Positions 44,401-51,981 of a DNA stretch of 64,000 bases are shown piece after piece. The first letter of the stretch is position 1, and each line of letters begins with the position of its first letter. The DNA comes from Paraburkholderia phosphatilytica. Lineage in GTDB: Bacteria > Pseudomonadota > Gammaproteobacteria > Burkholderiales > Burkholderiaceae. The stretch is taken from contig NZ_QQOA01000008.1 in assembly GCF_003443895.1 (NCBI RefSeq), positions 124,001 through 188,000 of the forward strand, read 5' to 3'. The notes below the pieces were generated by a model. The model had not been told where the DNA came from. It was given only the letters and a program-made list of their open reading frames with translations, and did not search any database. Both the position numbers and the translations under genes were made by a program.

Positions 44401-44445
44401 GACCTTGCTCAGACGGATGAGGGGTTGTCGCGGTCGTTGCACTAG
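41413..44445 (+). CDS. Membrane-bound GGDEF-EAL cyclic-di-GMP enzyme with PAS domain
   Basis: 1010 residues. One N-terminal membrane helix (about 23-45), a periplasmic region to about 218, seven-helix membrane block (about 220-415), a short coiled segment, a PAS domain (about 430-545), GGDEF domain with an intact GGDEF motif near 633-637 and an RxxD inhibitory site (RPID) nine residues earlier, and an EAL domain. The EAL motif reads EVL (about 763-765); NVSG, EITE, DDFGAGY and AEWVE keep metal and catalytic residues, with Trp replacing the usual Gly in AEGVE. Both synthesis and hydrolysis of c-di-GMP are possible, sensed through the periplasmic part. Confidence 0.9.
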   Translation: MRWLKANRWFTSRDGAGQTGSAPIYSLSNFFSYFAIPVAIVILSVIVLLTPDIHRDTVGETPLALRVLPDPAGRLDAAGAASKLKDVATVERYDTRLSETPFWFSVALPDTSGVNTRASADDVSKPGNALQFSARHIEQIACYDSASLQPLGKVTLQRAVSGDLRRSASGVALLLRDHREVVCRAVFSGPVVIRAVGLSDEGQKAFNDTFYRRAGLLEGGLATLAAFVLITALINRDWVYVLFAAWLFGNLRLGAISMGWDEMWLGSELPADWVSLIRKITVPVYYLLTCTLFATLFRQDMPRVGFQRIFRAVLWLGFVLLVAAIVLPVPMYLPLMWVTASFAIAVLIFMVGRLLIVAPSRTAFWYGGALGVTLLASLSEVASAAFKMHVHIPALNSVTAALISSLMAALAIAEQIRQERQERMRAQLELNHAYAASPVGLFTLNADGSFARFNPALAQMLDLPEGNAQRHWDEAFAPGSWKSIFDEAMASGALERELTRESPYYVDEIVDDVSQEMGQGQRHYLMRAAHVGTQLEGSVQDVTERHRAVQALHYLSEHDPLTGALNRRGIEREMRDNAAHLSSGRRVIGYLDLDRFKLINDLFGHHIGDEVLRQVRQRMQAVLRPIDRVGRVGGDEFVVLFGAALLAEVEELAQQVVDAIGSAPYQIGSRAFHVRVSVGVIEAPPSLRAEEAISAADAACREAKRNGNGRVVVYGNDAPMFGERASELGLIEIFSGDLPGERLFLEMQPIMWMKAPYDALDFEVLLRMKAPDGSVISPVRVIAAAEASGSISALDLWVVEAVLKWVDRHRAQLTNTRFVSVNVSGASLNDEHFVATLTELFARYRHVVPMLCIEITEGVALHDLQNTRRLVDGLQRLGARVALDDFGAGYTSFPYLCELPADALKIDGRFVRDMSTLSANAAIVDAAVGLARNLGMQSIAEWVEDASTLEELLVMGIDYVQGFGIARPQAPDRILAARSAADFIQDSAILALIGTADLAQTDEGLSRSLH

Positions 44446-44652
44446 CGGCCAGGCGCTTGTCCAGTGTGGCTGCTGCCCCCTCCCAAAGAACGCATAACTT
44501 AAAGTAATAGCGCGGGGAAAATAAAGCGCATTGACGCTGTTCTGTCGCAAACCAATACTCGAAGCACACGAAGCCCGAAAGGCATCTGCGAAAGGGTGAG
44601 CCAGCGGTTCCGCACCTCGATTCGCGTTCGTGATTCGACAAGGTTTGATGCG

Positions 44653-45780
44653 ATGAACTCGGTAGACAGAATGTTCGATCCCGCAACGGAAGATGACCGG
44701 CTCTCCAGTGCAAGTACCTGGGAGAGCGGCGGAAAACTGTGGGCCAGCAATGAACAGCAGGTGCTCACCTGCTGCCGTGTGGTCGACGAAACGCACGATG
44801 TAAAGACTTTCGAATTTCGCGTGGGCGACGGCTCGCCCGTGCGGTTCGAGCCTGGCCAGTTCATGACCGTCTCGGTGCTGATCGCGGGACGGTCGGTGGA
44901 ACGCTGCTACACGATTTCTTCTCCGCCAACGCGCCCGTACCTGGTTTCCATCACGGTCAAGCGCGTGCCGTCCGGCACGATGTCGAACTGGCTCCACGAC
45001 AACCTGAAACCCGGCGGTCAGTTGAGGGCATACGGACCGTCTGGCACCTTCACCCCTACGGCAGCGCCGGCCGCTAAATCCCTGTATCTGTCGGCCGGCT
45101 CAGGCGTGACGCCGTTGATGTCGATGACGCGCGCGAGCATCGACCTCGGCCTCAACCGCGACATCGTCTTCGTGCACAGCGCGAGAACGCCGGCGGATAT
45201 CGTGTTCCGCAACGAACTGCGCAGACTCGAAGCGCTTTCGCCGCGGTTTCGCACGCATTTCCTGTGCGAGGGTATCGGCGACGAAGCAGCGTGGACCGCA
45301 CCGACCGGCTGGCTTAGCCTGCAGCTCCTTTCGGAGTGGGTGCCCGACTATGCCGAGCGCGAAGTATTCACGTGCGGCCCGGCCGGCTATATGAACGCCG
45401 TTCGCGAACTGCTTCGCGAAGGCGGTCACGATCCGGCTCGCTACCATCAGGAAAGCTTCGATATCAGCGCGGGCGTCGCGCCGGAACCGGTCGCGCCGCA
45501 AGACGAGACGCGTCAGGAAACCTTCACCGTGAAGCTGTCGCGCTCGTCGAGGTCGTTCACGATGAACGCGTCCGAGACCGTGCTGTCCGCCGCGAGGAAA
45601 GCGGGTGTCGCGATACCGTCGTCCTGCAGCCAGGGCATATGCGGCACGTGCAAAACCCGGCTGGTCGAAGGTGCGGTCGACATGAAACATAACGGCGGCA
45701 TTCGCGACAGAGAGATCCAGAAGGGATTCAGGCTGCTGTGCTGCAGCCGTCCGACTTCGGATCTCGTGCTCGAACTCTGA
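44653..45780 (+). CDS. Flavin/2Fe-2S oxidoreductase, GbcB/Hcr-like reductase
   Basis: About 375 residues. FAD domain with RCYTISS (84-90), NAD domain with SAGSGVTPLMSM and FTCGPAGYM, then a C-terminal plant-type ferredoxin with Cys325, Cys330, Cys333 and Cys363. Order FNR-ferredoxin matches GbcB, the reductase of glycine-betaine demethylase, and Hcr-type enzymes. No Rieske oxygenase gene is next to it; the downstream formaldehyde dehydrogenase is consistent with a demethylase partner encoded elsewhere. Start uncertain: GTG 44596 and ATG 44671 also in frame. Confidence 0.85.
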   Translation: MNSVDRMFDPATEDDRLSSASTWESGGKLWASNEQQVLTCCRVVDETHDVKTFEFRVGDGSPVRFEPGQFMTVSVLIAGRSVERCYTISSPPTRPYLVSITVKRVPSGTMSNWLHDNLKPGGQLRAYGPSGTFTPTAAPAAKSLYLSAGSGVTPLMSMTRASIDLGLNRDIVFVHSARTPADIVFRNELRRLEALSPRFRTHFLCEGIGDEAAWTAPTGWLSLQLLSEWVPDYAEREVFTCGPAGYMNAVRELLREGGHDPARYHQESFDISAGVAPEPVAPQDETRQETFTVKLSRSSRSFTMNASETVLSAARKAGVAIPSSCSQGICGTCKTRLVEGAVDMKHNGGIRDREIQKGFRLLCCSRPTSDLVLEL

Positions 45781-45814
45781 CCCTGCCCGCAAGGCGCATC
45801 CGGAGCAATAGCAA

Positions 45815-47044
45815 ATGGCGGAAGACCAGCTTACTCAAGCACACGGTGCCATCGAACCCAATGAAAAAGAACGCGTGCTGCGCGATGCTCGCGCGTATCG
45901 GCTTGCGCGCGTGCAGGAGCAGCTGCGCCAGCACCAATGTCCGGCCATCCTGCTCTACGACCCGGTGAACATCCGGTATGCGACGGACACGTCCAATATG
46001 CAGGTCTGGGCGGGTCGCAATCCTGCCCGCTACGTGATGGTCTTCGCGGATGGCCGCATCGTCGCGTGGGAATTCCATAGCAGCGAGCACGTGTGGGACG
46101 GACTGGACCTGAACGTCGAGCTGCGTGGCGCGATGAGCTGGACGTTCTTCAATGCCGGGCACGAGGCCGAGCGCCGCGCGCAGACGTGGGGCGCCGAGAT
46201 TGTCGACGTGTTCCGCAAACACGCTCCGGATAACAGCGTGCTGGCAGTCGACCGGCTCGACCCGTTCGGCACCGCCTACCTGGAGAAGCAGGGCATCACG
46301 CTGCTCGACGGTCAGGCGCTGATGGAAACCGCGCGATTGATCAAGTCGGATAGCGAACTGGTTCTGATCGGCGAGTCCCTGCGCACTGCTGAAAGAGGCA
46401 TCGCGCGCATGCGGCGTGAACTTCGGCCAGGCGTCACCGAGAACGACATTTGGGCGAATCTCCACTTCGAGAACATCCGGAACGGCGGCGAGTGGATTGA
46501 AACGCGACTGCTCGCGTCCGGAGACCGGACCAATCCGTGGATGCACGAGTGCTCAAGCCGCGTGCTGCAAGCGGGTGATCTGCTGGCGTTCGATACCGAC
46601 ATGGTCGGCCCGAACGGTTATTGCTCGGACATTTCGCGCACGTGGCTAGTGGGTGACAGCCGGCCGTCCGACGAACAGCGCAAGCTCTATGAGCTTGCCT
46701 ACGCACAGGTCCATTTCAACATGGACTTTCTGCGCCCAGGCATGACCTTCCGCGAGTTTTCCGATAAGGCGTGGAAGATTCCCGAGCAGTACGTCAAGAA
46801 CCGGTATTGCTGCCTCGCGCATGGTATCGGGATGGTGGACGAGTATCCGTCGATCGCGCACAGCGTCGATTGGGAAAGCGCGGGCTATGACGGTGTTTTC
46901 GAAGCAGGCATGACGGTCTGCGTCGAAAGTTATATCGGCGCGGAAGGCGGCACGCAAGGCGTCAAACTCGAACAGCAGGTCGTGCTCACCGGGAACGGTT
47001 GTGTCTCGCTGACCGATTGCAGCTTCGAGACCGACTGGCTTTAA
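45815..47044 (+). CDS. M24-fold metalloenzyme resembling DMSP lyase DddP
   Basis: 409 residues. Besides the M24 pita-bread fold, it has DddP-like stretches: LLYDPVNIRYATDTSNMQVW and ENIRNGGEWIETRLLASG. Putative metal ligands are Asp260, Asp262, Asp272, His336, Glu371, Glu386, and Asp342 takes the position of the DddP catalytic Asp. Spacings (His to Asp 6, His to Glu 35, Glu to Glu 15) match those I recall for DddP. DddP splits dimethylsulfoniopropionate into dimethyl sulfide and acrylate. Xaa-Pro-peptidase-like enzymes of betaine catabolism are the alternative. GGAG precedes the ATG. Confidence 0.75.
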   Translation: MAEDQLTQAHGAIEPNEKERVLRDARAYRLARVQEQLRQHQCPAILLYDPVNIRYATDTSNMQVWAGRNPARYVMVFADGRIVAWEFHSSEHVWDGLDLNVELRGAMSWTFFNAGHEAERRAQTWGAEIVDVFRKHAPDNSVLAVDRLDPFGTAYLEKQGITLLDGQALMETARLIKSDSELVLIGESLRTAERGIARMRRELRPGVTENDIWANLHFENIRNGGEWIETRLLASGDRTNPWMHECSSRVLQAGDLLAFDTDMVGPNGYCSDISRTWLVGDSRPSDEQRKLYELAYAQVHFNMDFLRPGMTFREFSDKAWKIPEQYVKNRYCCLAHGIGMVDEYPSIAHSVDWESAGYDGVFEAGMTVCVESYIGAEGGTQGVKLEQQVVLTGNGCVSLTDCSFETDWL

Positions 47045-47091
47045 CACTGGTCGCACGACGCAGTTTTGACTCACACAAGATCGGAGACAGC

Positions 47092-48294
47092 ATGTCAGGA
47101 AATCGCGGAGTGGTTTACGTGGGACCTGGGAAGGTAGAGGTCCGAAACATTGCATTCCCGGAGCTGGCCGACCCATCGGGTCGCAAGGCGAATCATGGCG
47201 TCCTGCTCCGGATCGTCGCGACCAACATTTGCGGCTCGGACCAGCACATGGTTCGCGGCAGAACCACTGCGCCGGCAGGCCTCGTTCTCGGCCATGAAAT
47301 TACCGGAGAAGTGATCGAGGTCGGCTCCGACGTCACCACGCTTGCGAAAGGCGACCTGGTTTCGGTGCCGTTCAACGTGGCGTGCGGCCGCTGTCCGATG
47401 TGCAAGGCGCAGAACACTGGCGTGTGCCTCAACGTCAATCCGGCGAGGGCTGGCGGCGCCTACGGTTACGTCGATATGGGCGGCTGGATTGGCGGTCAGG
47501 CCGAGTACGTGATGGTGCCGTACGCCGACTTCAACCTGCTCAAGTTCCCGAACCGCGATCGCGCGATGGAAAAGATTCGCGACCTGACGTGTCTGTCGGA
47601 CATTCTGCCGACCGGCTATCACGGCGCGGTGACTGCTGGAGTCGGACCCGGCTCGACCGTCTACGTCGCGGGCGCGGGTCCCGTCGGTCTGGCCGCTGCC
47701 GCATCGGCGAGATTGCTGGGGGCGGCCGTCACGATCGTTGGCGACGTGAATCCGAAGCGTCTCGAGCACGCGCGCCGCGTTGGCTTCGAGACGGTGGACC
47801 TGTCCGAGGACGCATCGCTCGCCGACCAGATTGCAAGTCTGCTCGGCGAACCGGAAGTGGATTGTGCGATCGATTGCGTCGGCTTCGAAGCGCGCGGCCA
47901 CGGACACTCCGGTTCTCAGGTCGAAGCGCCGGCCACCGTGCTGAATTCGCTGATGGAAATCACGCGAGCTGCCGGCAAGATCGGCATCCCGGGCCTGTAC
48001 GTGACGGACGACCCCGGCGCCGCGGATTCCGCCGCGAAACACGGCAGTCTCTCGGTCCGTTTCGGCCTGGGCTGGGCGAAGTCGCATTCGTTCTTCACCG
48101 GGCAGACGCCGGTGATGAAATACAACCGCAATCTGATGCAGGCGATTCTGTGGGACCGTTTGAACATCGCGGAAGTGGTCAACGTGACCGTCATCGAACT
48201 CGACCAGGCGCCGAGCGGCTACGCGGAATTCGATTCGGGCGTGCCGAAGAAATTCGTCATCGACCCGCACGGCAGCCTGAAGGCCGCGGCATGA
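47092..48294 (+). CDS. fdhA: Glutathione-independent formaldehyde dehydrogenase
   Basis: 400 residues. Zinc-dependent medium-chain dehydrogenase with catalytic Cys47 and His68, structural zinc cysteines 98, 101, 104, 112, and the FdhA-specific blocks NPARAGGAYGYVDMGGW and LPTGYHGAVTAGVGPGS. The tightly bound NAD site is GAGPVGLAAA. Very like the Pseudomonas putida enzyme as I remember it; oxidises formaldehyde to formate (dismutation also known). Its place after the reductase and DddP-like genes fits disposal of formaldehyde from a demethylation. Confidence 0.92.
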   Translation: MSGNRGVVYVGPGKVEVRNIAFPELADPSGRKANHGVLLRIVATNICGSDQHMVRGRTTAPAGLVLGHEITGEVIEVGSDVTTLAKGDLVSVPFNVACGRCPMCKAQNTGVCLNVNPARAGGAYGYVDMGGWIGGQAEYVMVPYADFNLLKFPNRDRAMEKIRDLTCLSDILPTGYHGAVTAGVGPGSTVYVAGAGPVGLAAAASARLLGAAVTIVGDVNPKRLEHARRVGFETVDLSEDASLADQIASLLGEPEVDCAIDCVGFEARGHGHSGSQVEAPATVLNSLMEITRAAGKIGIPGLYVTDDPGAADSAAKHGSLSVRFGLGWAKSHSFFTGQTPVMKYNRNLMQAILWDRLNIAEVVNVTVIELDQAPSGYAEFDSGVPKKFVIDPHGSLKAAA

Positions 48295-48365
48295 CACTGT
48301 TCCTGCGACGACGTGCGGAACGCTTCGTCGTCGCTGTCTCCTTCTCCTGACCTAGGGGTGATTTG

Positions 48366-48392
48366 CAGCCGGTCTCATGACCGGCTTTTTTT
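48366..48392 (+). terminator. Rho-independent terminator after fdhA
   Basis: GCCGGTC (48368-48374), TCAT loop, GACCGGC (48379-48385), then seven T. Textbook intrinsic terminator ending the 44.6-48.3 kb operon. Confidence 0.9.
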
Positions 48393-48467
48393 CGGCTTGC
48401 GCGGCGTCTCCTTCGCCTATTGCGCGCCATCCAGTCGGATGCTCCAAACGCCGCGCAAGGTTGCCAA

Positions 48468-48495
48468 TTTACCGAAGTATACGCAAAAATATAAC
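48468..48495 (+). promoter_or_regulatory. Promoter-like sequence before the small M24 gene
   Basis: TTTACC and TATAAC with a 16-bp spacer in an AT-rich patch of the 303-bp gap after the fdhA terminator, about 100 bp before the GTG start. It would give the last gene its own promoter. Confidence 0.35.
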
Positions 48496-48597
48496 GCCGA
48501 CATCCCGCGGTTCCGTGAGCGATATCGGCCGTGACCATGCGTGGCTCGTCGGCTCCGCGGCGTCCCATCGTCGGTAAAACAACCGGAGCAACGCAAG

Positions 48598-49257
48598 GTG
48601 AACAGTCACGCGAAGCAGGCGGTAGGCGAAGACTTCTCGATGAATGCGATGCTGCACGCGCGCGTGCGGACCTGGCAGGCGGTCGAACAGATCGGCGAAG
48701 CAATGCGGCCCGGCATGCGCGAATCGCAGGCGAATGCACTGGCCAAGGTGCTGCTTCAGGAAATGGGCATGGACCGCATCTGGCACCCCGTGTTGATCCG
48801 TTTCGGCGAGAACACGCTGCGCACGTTCAAGGAGCGCTCCGAAGGCGACCCGGTGCTTGGTGCCGACGACATCTTCTTCATCGATCTGGGCGTGGTGTGG
48901 AATCGCCATGAAGGCGATGCCGGCGCGACCTACGTGACCGGCGACGACCCCGACATGCAGCGCTGTGCGCGAGCGGCGAAGACCGTTTTCGACGAAGTGG
49001 CCGAACACTGGCGCCGCACCGGCTGCAGCGGCGTCGCGCTGTACGACTACGCGGCGGAACGCGCGGCCGCGCACGGCTGGCGTCTGAACGTCGACATCAA
49101 GGGTCATCGCGTCAGCGATTTTCCGCACGCGATCTACAAGGCCGGCAATCTCGGCGATTTCGACGCGGAGCCGTCCGCCGGGCTGTGGATCCTCGAAATC
49201 CAGATCGCCCATCCCACGCGCGCATTCGGCGCGTTCTACGAGGACCTGCTCGTGTAA
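48598..49257 (+). CDS. Minimal M24-fold metallopeptidase-like protein
   Basis: 219 residues: only the C-terminal pita-bread domain of M24 enzymes, without the N-terminal domain of creatinase/prolidase. Possible metal ligands are the Asp of FFIDLGVVW, an Asp in EGDAGATYV, a His in DIKGHRVSDF, and Glu residues in WILEIQIAH and FYEDLL. Substrate unknown; it may act on a product of the betaine/DMSP-type cluster upstream. Starts with GTG, GGAG 9 nt upstream; ATG 48640 is an alternative but has no good site. Confidence 0.72.
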   Translation: MNSHAKQAVGEDFSMNAMLHARVRTWQAVEQIGEAMRPGMRESQANALAKVLLQEMGMDRIWHPVLIRFGENTLRTFKERSEGDPVLGADDIFFIDLGVVWNRHEGDAGATYVTGDDPDMQRCARAAKTVFDEVAEHWRRTGCSGVALYDYAAERAAAHGWRLNVDIKGHRVSDFPHAIYKAGNLGDFDAEPSAGLWILEIQIAHPTRAFGAFYEDLLV

Positions 49258-49390
49258 CCGTAGCCCGGTGCGTACGGGGGAGGGAACCGCAGGCGATGAA
49301 CCGCATGTCGGCGCTAGCATAGTCGGGATGTTCGATACGCTATGACCCCGCTGCGACAAGGCGGGTCCACGCGCAGTCGAAGCCCGCGAA

Positions 49391-49436
49391 TTGACGACCG
49401 TTATGTCGATCTGTATATAGCGTTGAATGGCATAAC
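49391..49436 (+). promoter_or_regulatory. Strong promoter with flanking inverted repeat before LysR gene
   Basis: TTGACG (49391-49396), 17-bp spacer, TATATA (49414-49419), predicted start near 49426 and LysR ATG at 49452. GTTATG (49400-49405) inside the spacer and CATAAC (49431-49436) form an inverted repeat around the -10, a likely autoregulatory site. Confidence 0.65.
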
Positions 49437-49451
49437 ACGACGGCGGTTCGC

Positions 49452-50408
49452 ATGTCCCGGGAAGTCATCGACTCTTATCTGCTGAGGGTGCTCCACACGC
49501 TCATCACCGAAGCCAGCGTTTCGCGCACGGCGGTCCTGCTTGGCCAGTCGCAACCGACGGTCAGCGTTGCGCTGCGCAAGCTGCGCGCGATGACGGGCGA
49601 TCCGCTGCTGGTGCGCAGCGGCAGCCGCATGGTGCCGACGAGCCACGCGCTCACGCTCGTCGAGCCGGCCGCGCAGGCGCTGGCGGGCATCGCGGCGGTG
49701 CTGCATCCGGCCACCGCGTTCGATCCGGCCACCACGCACCGGACCTTCCGCATCGGTTCGCCCGACTATCTCGACGTGTCCTTCCTGCCCGCGGTCGTCG
49801 ATGCGTTCCATACGCACGCGCCGCGCGCCCGCATCGAGTTCCAGCATCTGATGATGGTGGACGGCGGCTACGAGCATGGTCTGGAAAGCGGCACGCTCGA
49901 TCTCGTGATCGGCAACTGGCGCACGCCGCCAGGGCATCTGCATCTGCAGCCGCTGTGCGACGACGATCTGGTGTGCCTGCTGCGCGCGCAGCATCCGATC
50001 AAGCCCGGCAAGCTGTGTCGTGCCGTCTATCAGGAAGCGGAGCATCTGGCCGTCACGACGCACAACGCGACGGGCCTCGGCACGATCGATGTCGAACTGG
50101 CGCGCAACGGCCTGTCGCGCAACGTGACGACCACGCTGCCATACTTCGGCATGGCGCCTTATGTGCTGATGCGATCGAACCTGCTCTTCACGACCACGCG
50201 CGCGCTCGCGGCGCATTACTGCAATCTGCTGCCGCTCAGGATGGAGCCCGTGCCCGGCGATCCCCAGGCACTCAAGTATTACCAGCTGTGGCACGACCGC
50301 ACGCATCGCAGCGCGGCGGCAATCTGGCTGCGTCGTCTGGTAGCGGAGGTGGCGAAGGGGTTGGCGGGGAGGGACGCTGCGCAACTCGCACAAGTCGCCG
50401 CCAGATGA
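49452..50408 (+). CDS. LysR-family transcriptional regulator
   Basis: 318 residues. N-terminal HTH with LLRVLHTLITEASVSRTAVLLGQSQPTVSVALRKLRA and DPLLVRSGSRMVPT; NodD/PcpR-like effector domain with IGSPDYLDVSFLPAVVDAF. It is the same LysR subtype as the regulator at 518. It converges on the rubredoxin reductase operon; its target is unclear. A near-consensus promoter suggests constitutive or autoregulated expression. Confidence 0.9.
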   Translation: MSREVIDSYLLRVLHTLITEASVSRTAVLLGQSQPTVSVALRKLRAMTGDPLLVRSGSRMVPTSHALTLVEPAAQALAGIAAVLHPATAFDPATTHRTFRIGSPDYLDVSFLPAVVDAFHTHAPRARIEFQHLMMVDGGYEHGLESGTLDLVIGNWRTPPGHLHLQPLCDDDLVCLLRAQHPIKPGKLCRAVYQEAEHLAVTTHNATGLGTIDVELARNGLSRNVTTTLPYFGMAPYVLMRSNLLFTTTRALAAHYCNLLPLRMEPVPGDPQALKYYQLWHDRTHRSAAAIWLRRLVAEVAKGLAGRDAAQLAQVAAR

Positions 50409-50417
50409 AAAGCATCG

Positions 50418-50461
50418 CGGAAAAGCACCACGGAAAAGCACCGCGAGCGCGCGGCTCGCGG
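50418..50461. repeat. Short tandem repeat followed by a perfect hairpin
   Basis: CGGAAAAGCACC occurs at 50418-50429 and 50431-50442, directly followed by CCGCGAGC/GCTCGCGG (50441-50448, 50454-50461) with a 5-nt loop. Read leftward the stem is followed by GCTTTT, a weak terminator-like arrangement for the leftward operon. Confidence 0.45.
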
Positions 50462-50601
50462 TGAAGAACGCCAGGCATCGCTAACCATCAGACAGGGGGA
50501 CGGTCATGAATGCCTGCGCGCAACAGGGGTCGATCAGCAGGAAGCTGCCTGTTGCCGGACGCGTTGGAGCGACATCCGGTTGAAGTGACGCGCTGTCGCC
50601 A

Positions 50602-51792
50602 CTACGCGACGATGCTAGACGCCAGCCGTTTCAGCAGCGCGGTTTTGTCGACGGTCGCGGTGCCGAGCAGCGCAAAGCCGGTCATGCGGTTCGTCTCGCG
50701 GTCTTCGCAGATCGCGCGCAGCGCATGCCGCGATTCGTGCGTGCTAGCGTCGACGGTCCACTGGCCTCCCGGTGCATCGGGCGTCACCACGACGGCCGGC
50801 ACTGAGGGCGTCTTGACGACGACCGGCATCGCGGGGAAATCGACGCGCGTGAGCGTTCCGGACAGCGTGCGCGCGAGTGCGCGCGCCGCGTGCATGATCG
50901 GCAGCACGTAGGGCTGCACACGCCCGTCGATCGCCGCGCAGTCGCCGAGCGCATAGACGTCTTGCGCGCTGGTGCGGCACCAGGCGTCGGTGTGGATGCC
51001 GCCATCGATTCGCAAGCCAGCCGCGCTTGCTAACGCGGTCCTCGGCACGAGGCCAACCGCGGATACCACGACGTCCGCGTCGAGCGAAGCACCGTCGGTG
51101 AGCGTCAGCCGGTAGCCTGAATCGTGCCGCGAAATCGCTTCGACGCTGCAACCCAGCCTTATGTCGACGCCCGCTTCCGAGAGCGCGCCGGCGAACACGG
51201 CACCTGCCTCCGCCGGCAACAAACGCGCAAGCGGTGCAGCAGCCGGGTCGAGCAGAGAAACCGTGTGCCCTGCCGCGATCAGGTCGTTCGCGAATTCGCA
51301 GCCGATCAGGCCCGCGCCTAGAATCGCGACCGAATGGCGCGATGCGAGCACTTCGCGAAATCGCGTGTAATCGACGAGGTCGTTGATCGAGAGCACGTCG
51401 CCCGCGCCGTCGCCGCGGATCGGCAAGCGTCGCGGGTCGGCACCCGTCGCGAGCACGAGCGCACGATAACGCAGCCGCTCGCCATCGACGACGATCGCAC
51501 GCTCGTCCGGCACGATCCGCTCTACGTGGCGATGGGTCAAGACACTCGCGCTCAATTGCGCGGCCATCGCCGGCGCGTCGAAGCTCGCGAGCTCGTGCGG
51601 CGACTTCTTCATTGCGAGCGCGTTCGAAAGCGCCGGCTTCGAATAGAAGCGGCCATCGTCGCGGCTCACGATCACGATCGGCGTCTCGCCATCGAGTTTG
51701 CGCAGCTCGCGCGCGACGGTGTAGCCGGCCAGACCCGTTCCGCCGATCACCACCGGGTCGCGTTCCGTCACGTTGTGTTCGGCGCGCGTCAT
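50602..51792 (-). CDS. Rubredoxin-NAD(+) reductase (AlkT/RubB-like)
   Basis: 396 residues, FAD/NAD two-dinucleotide-binding protein. FAD motif VIGGTGLAGYTVARELRK at the N-terminus, second loop ILGAGLIGCEFANDL for NAD, and the late FAD contact YALGDCAAIDG. Transfers NADH electrons to rubredoxin; the rubredoxin gene overlaps it by 4 bp (ATGA). Last gene of the leftward 13-kb operon. Normally such a pair serves AlkB hydroxylases, but here a Rieske oxygenase gene precedes it. Confidence 0.88.
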   Translation of the reverse strand: MTRAEHNVTERDPVVIGGTGLAGYTVARELRKLDGETPIVIVSRDDGRFYSKPALSNALAMKKSPHELASFDAPAMAAQLSASVLTHRHVERIVPDERAIVVDGERLRYRALVLATGADPRRLPIRGDGAGDVLSINDLVDYTRFREVLASRHSVAILGAGLIGCEFANDLIAAGHTVSLLDPAAAPLARLLPAEAGAVFAGALSEAGVDIRLGCSVEAISRHDSGYRLTLTDGASLDADVVVSAVGLVPRTALASAAGLRIDGGIHTDAWCRTSAQDVYALGDCAAIDGRVQPYVLPIMHAARALARTLSGTLTRVDFPAMPVVVKTPSVPAVVVTPDAPGGQWTVDASTHESRHALRAICEDRETNRMTGFALLGTATVDKTALLKRLASSIVA

Positions 51793-51959
51793 AGGCTCAC
51801 CACCTGCATTTCGAAGTCATGCTTGCCCGTTGCGCAGTCGGGGCACATCCAGTCGTCCGGCACATCCTCCCAGCACGTGCCGGGCGCGATGCCCGCTTCA
51901 GGCAGCCCCTGGGCCTCGTCGTAGCGAAACCCGCAGATCACGCATTCCCAGATCTTCAT
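51789..51959 (-). CDS. Rubredoxin
   Basis: 56 residues with the single-iron site Cys6-x2-Cys9 and Cys39-x2-Cys42, plus the rubredoxin-typical FRYDEAQGLPEAGIAPGT and WEDVPDDWMCPDC. One-electron carrier in the cytoplasm. A GAGG site precedes the ATG. It sits between the Rieske oxygenase (22 bp upstream) and its reductase, so it is probably the electron link to that oxygenase. Confidence 0.95.
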   Translation of the reverse strand: MKIWECVICGFRYDEAQGLPEAGIAPGTCWEDVPDDWMCPDCATGKHDFEMQVVSL

Positions 51960-51981
51960 CGTATGTCCTCTTTCATCCGCG

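Noticed and set aside
41893..44997. Very long open frame (over 1000 codons) on the minus strand opposite the GGDEF-EAL gene
   Set aside because: It has no recognisable domain, is rich in His/Arg/Gln as expected for the complement of GC-rich coding DNA, and the plus strand has intact GGDEF and EAL motifs.
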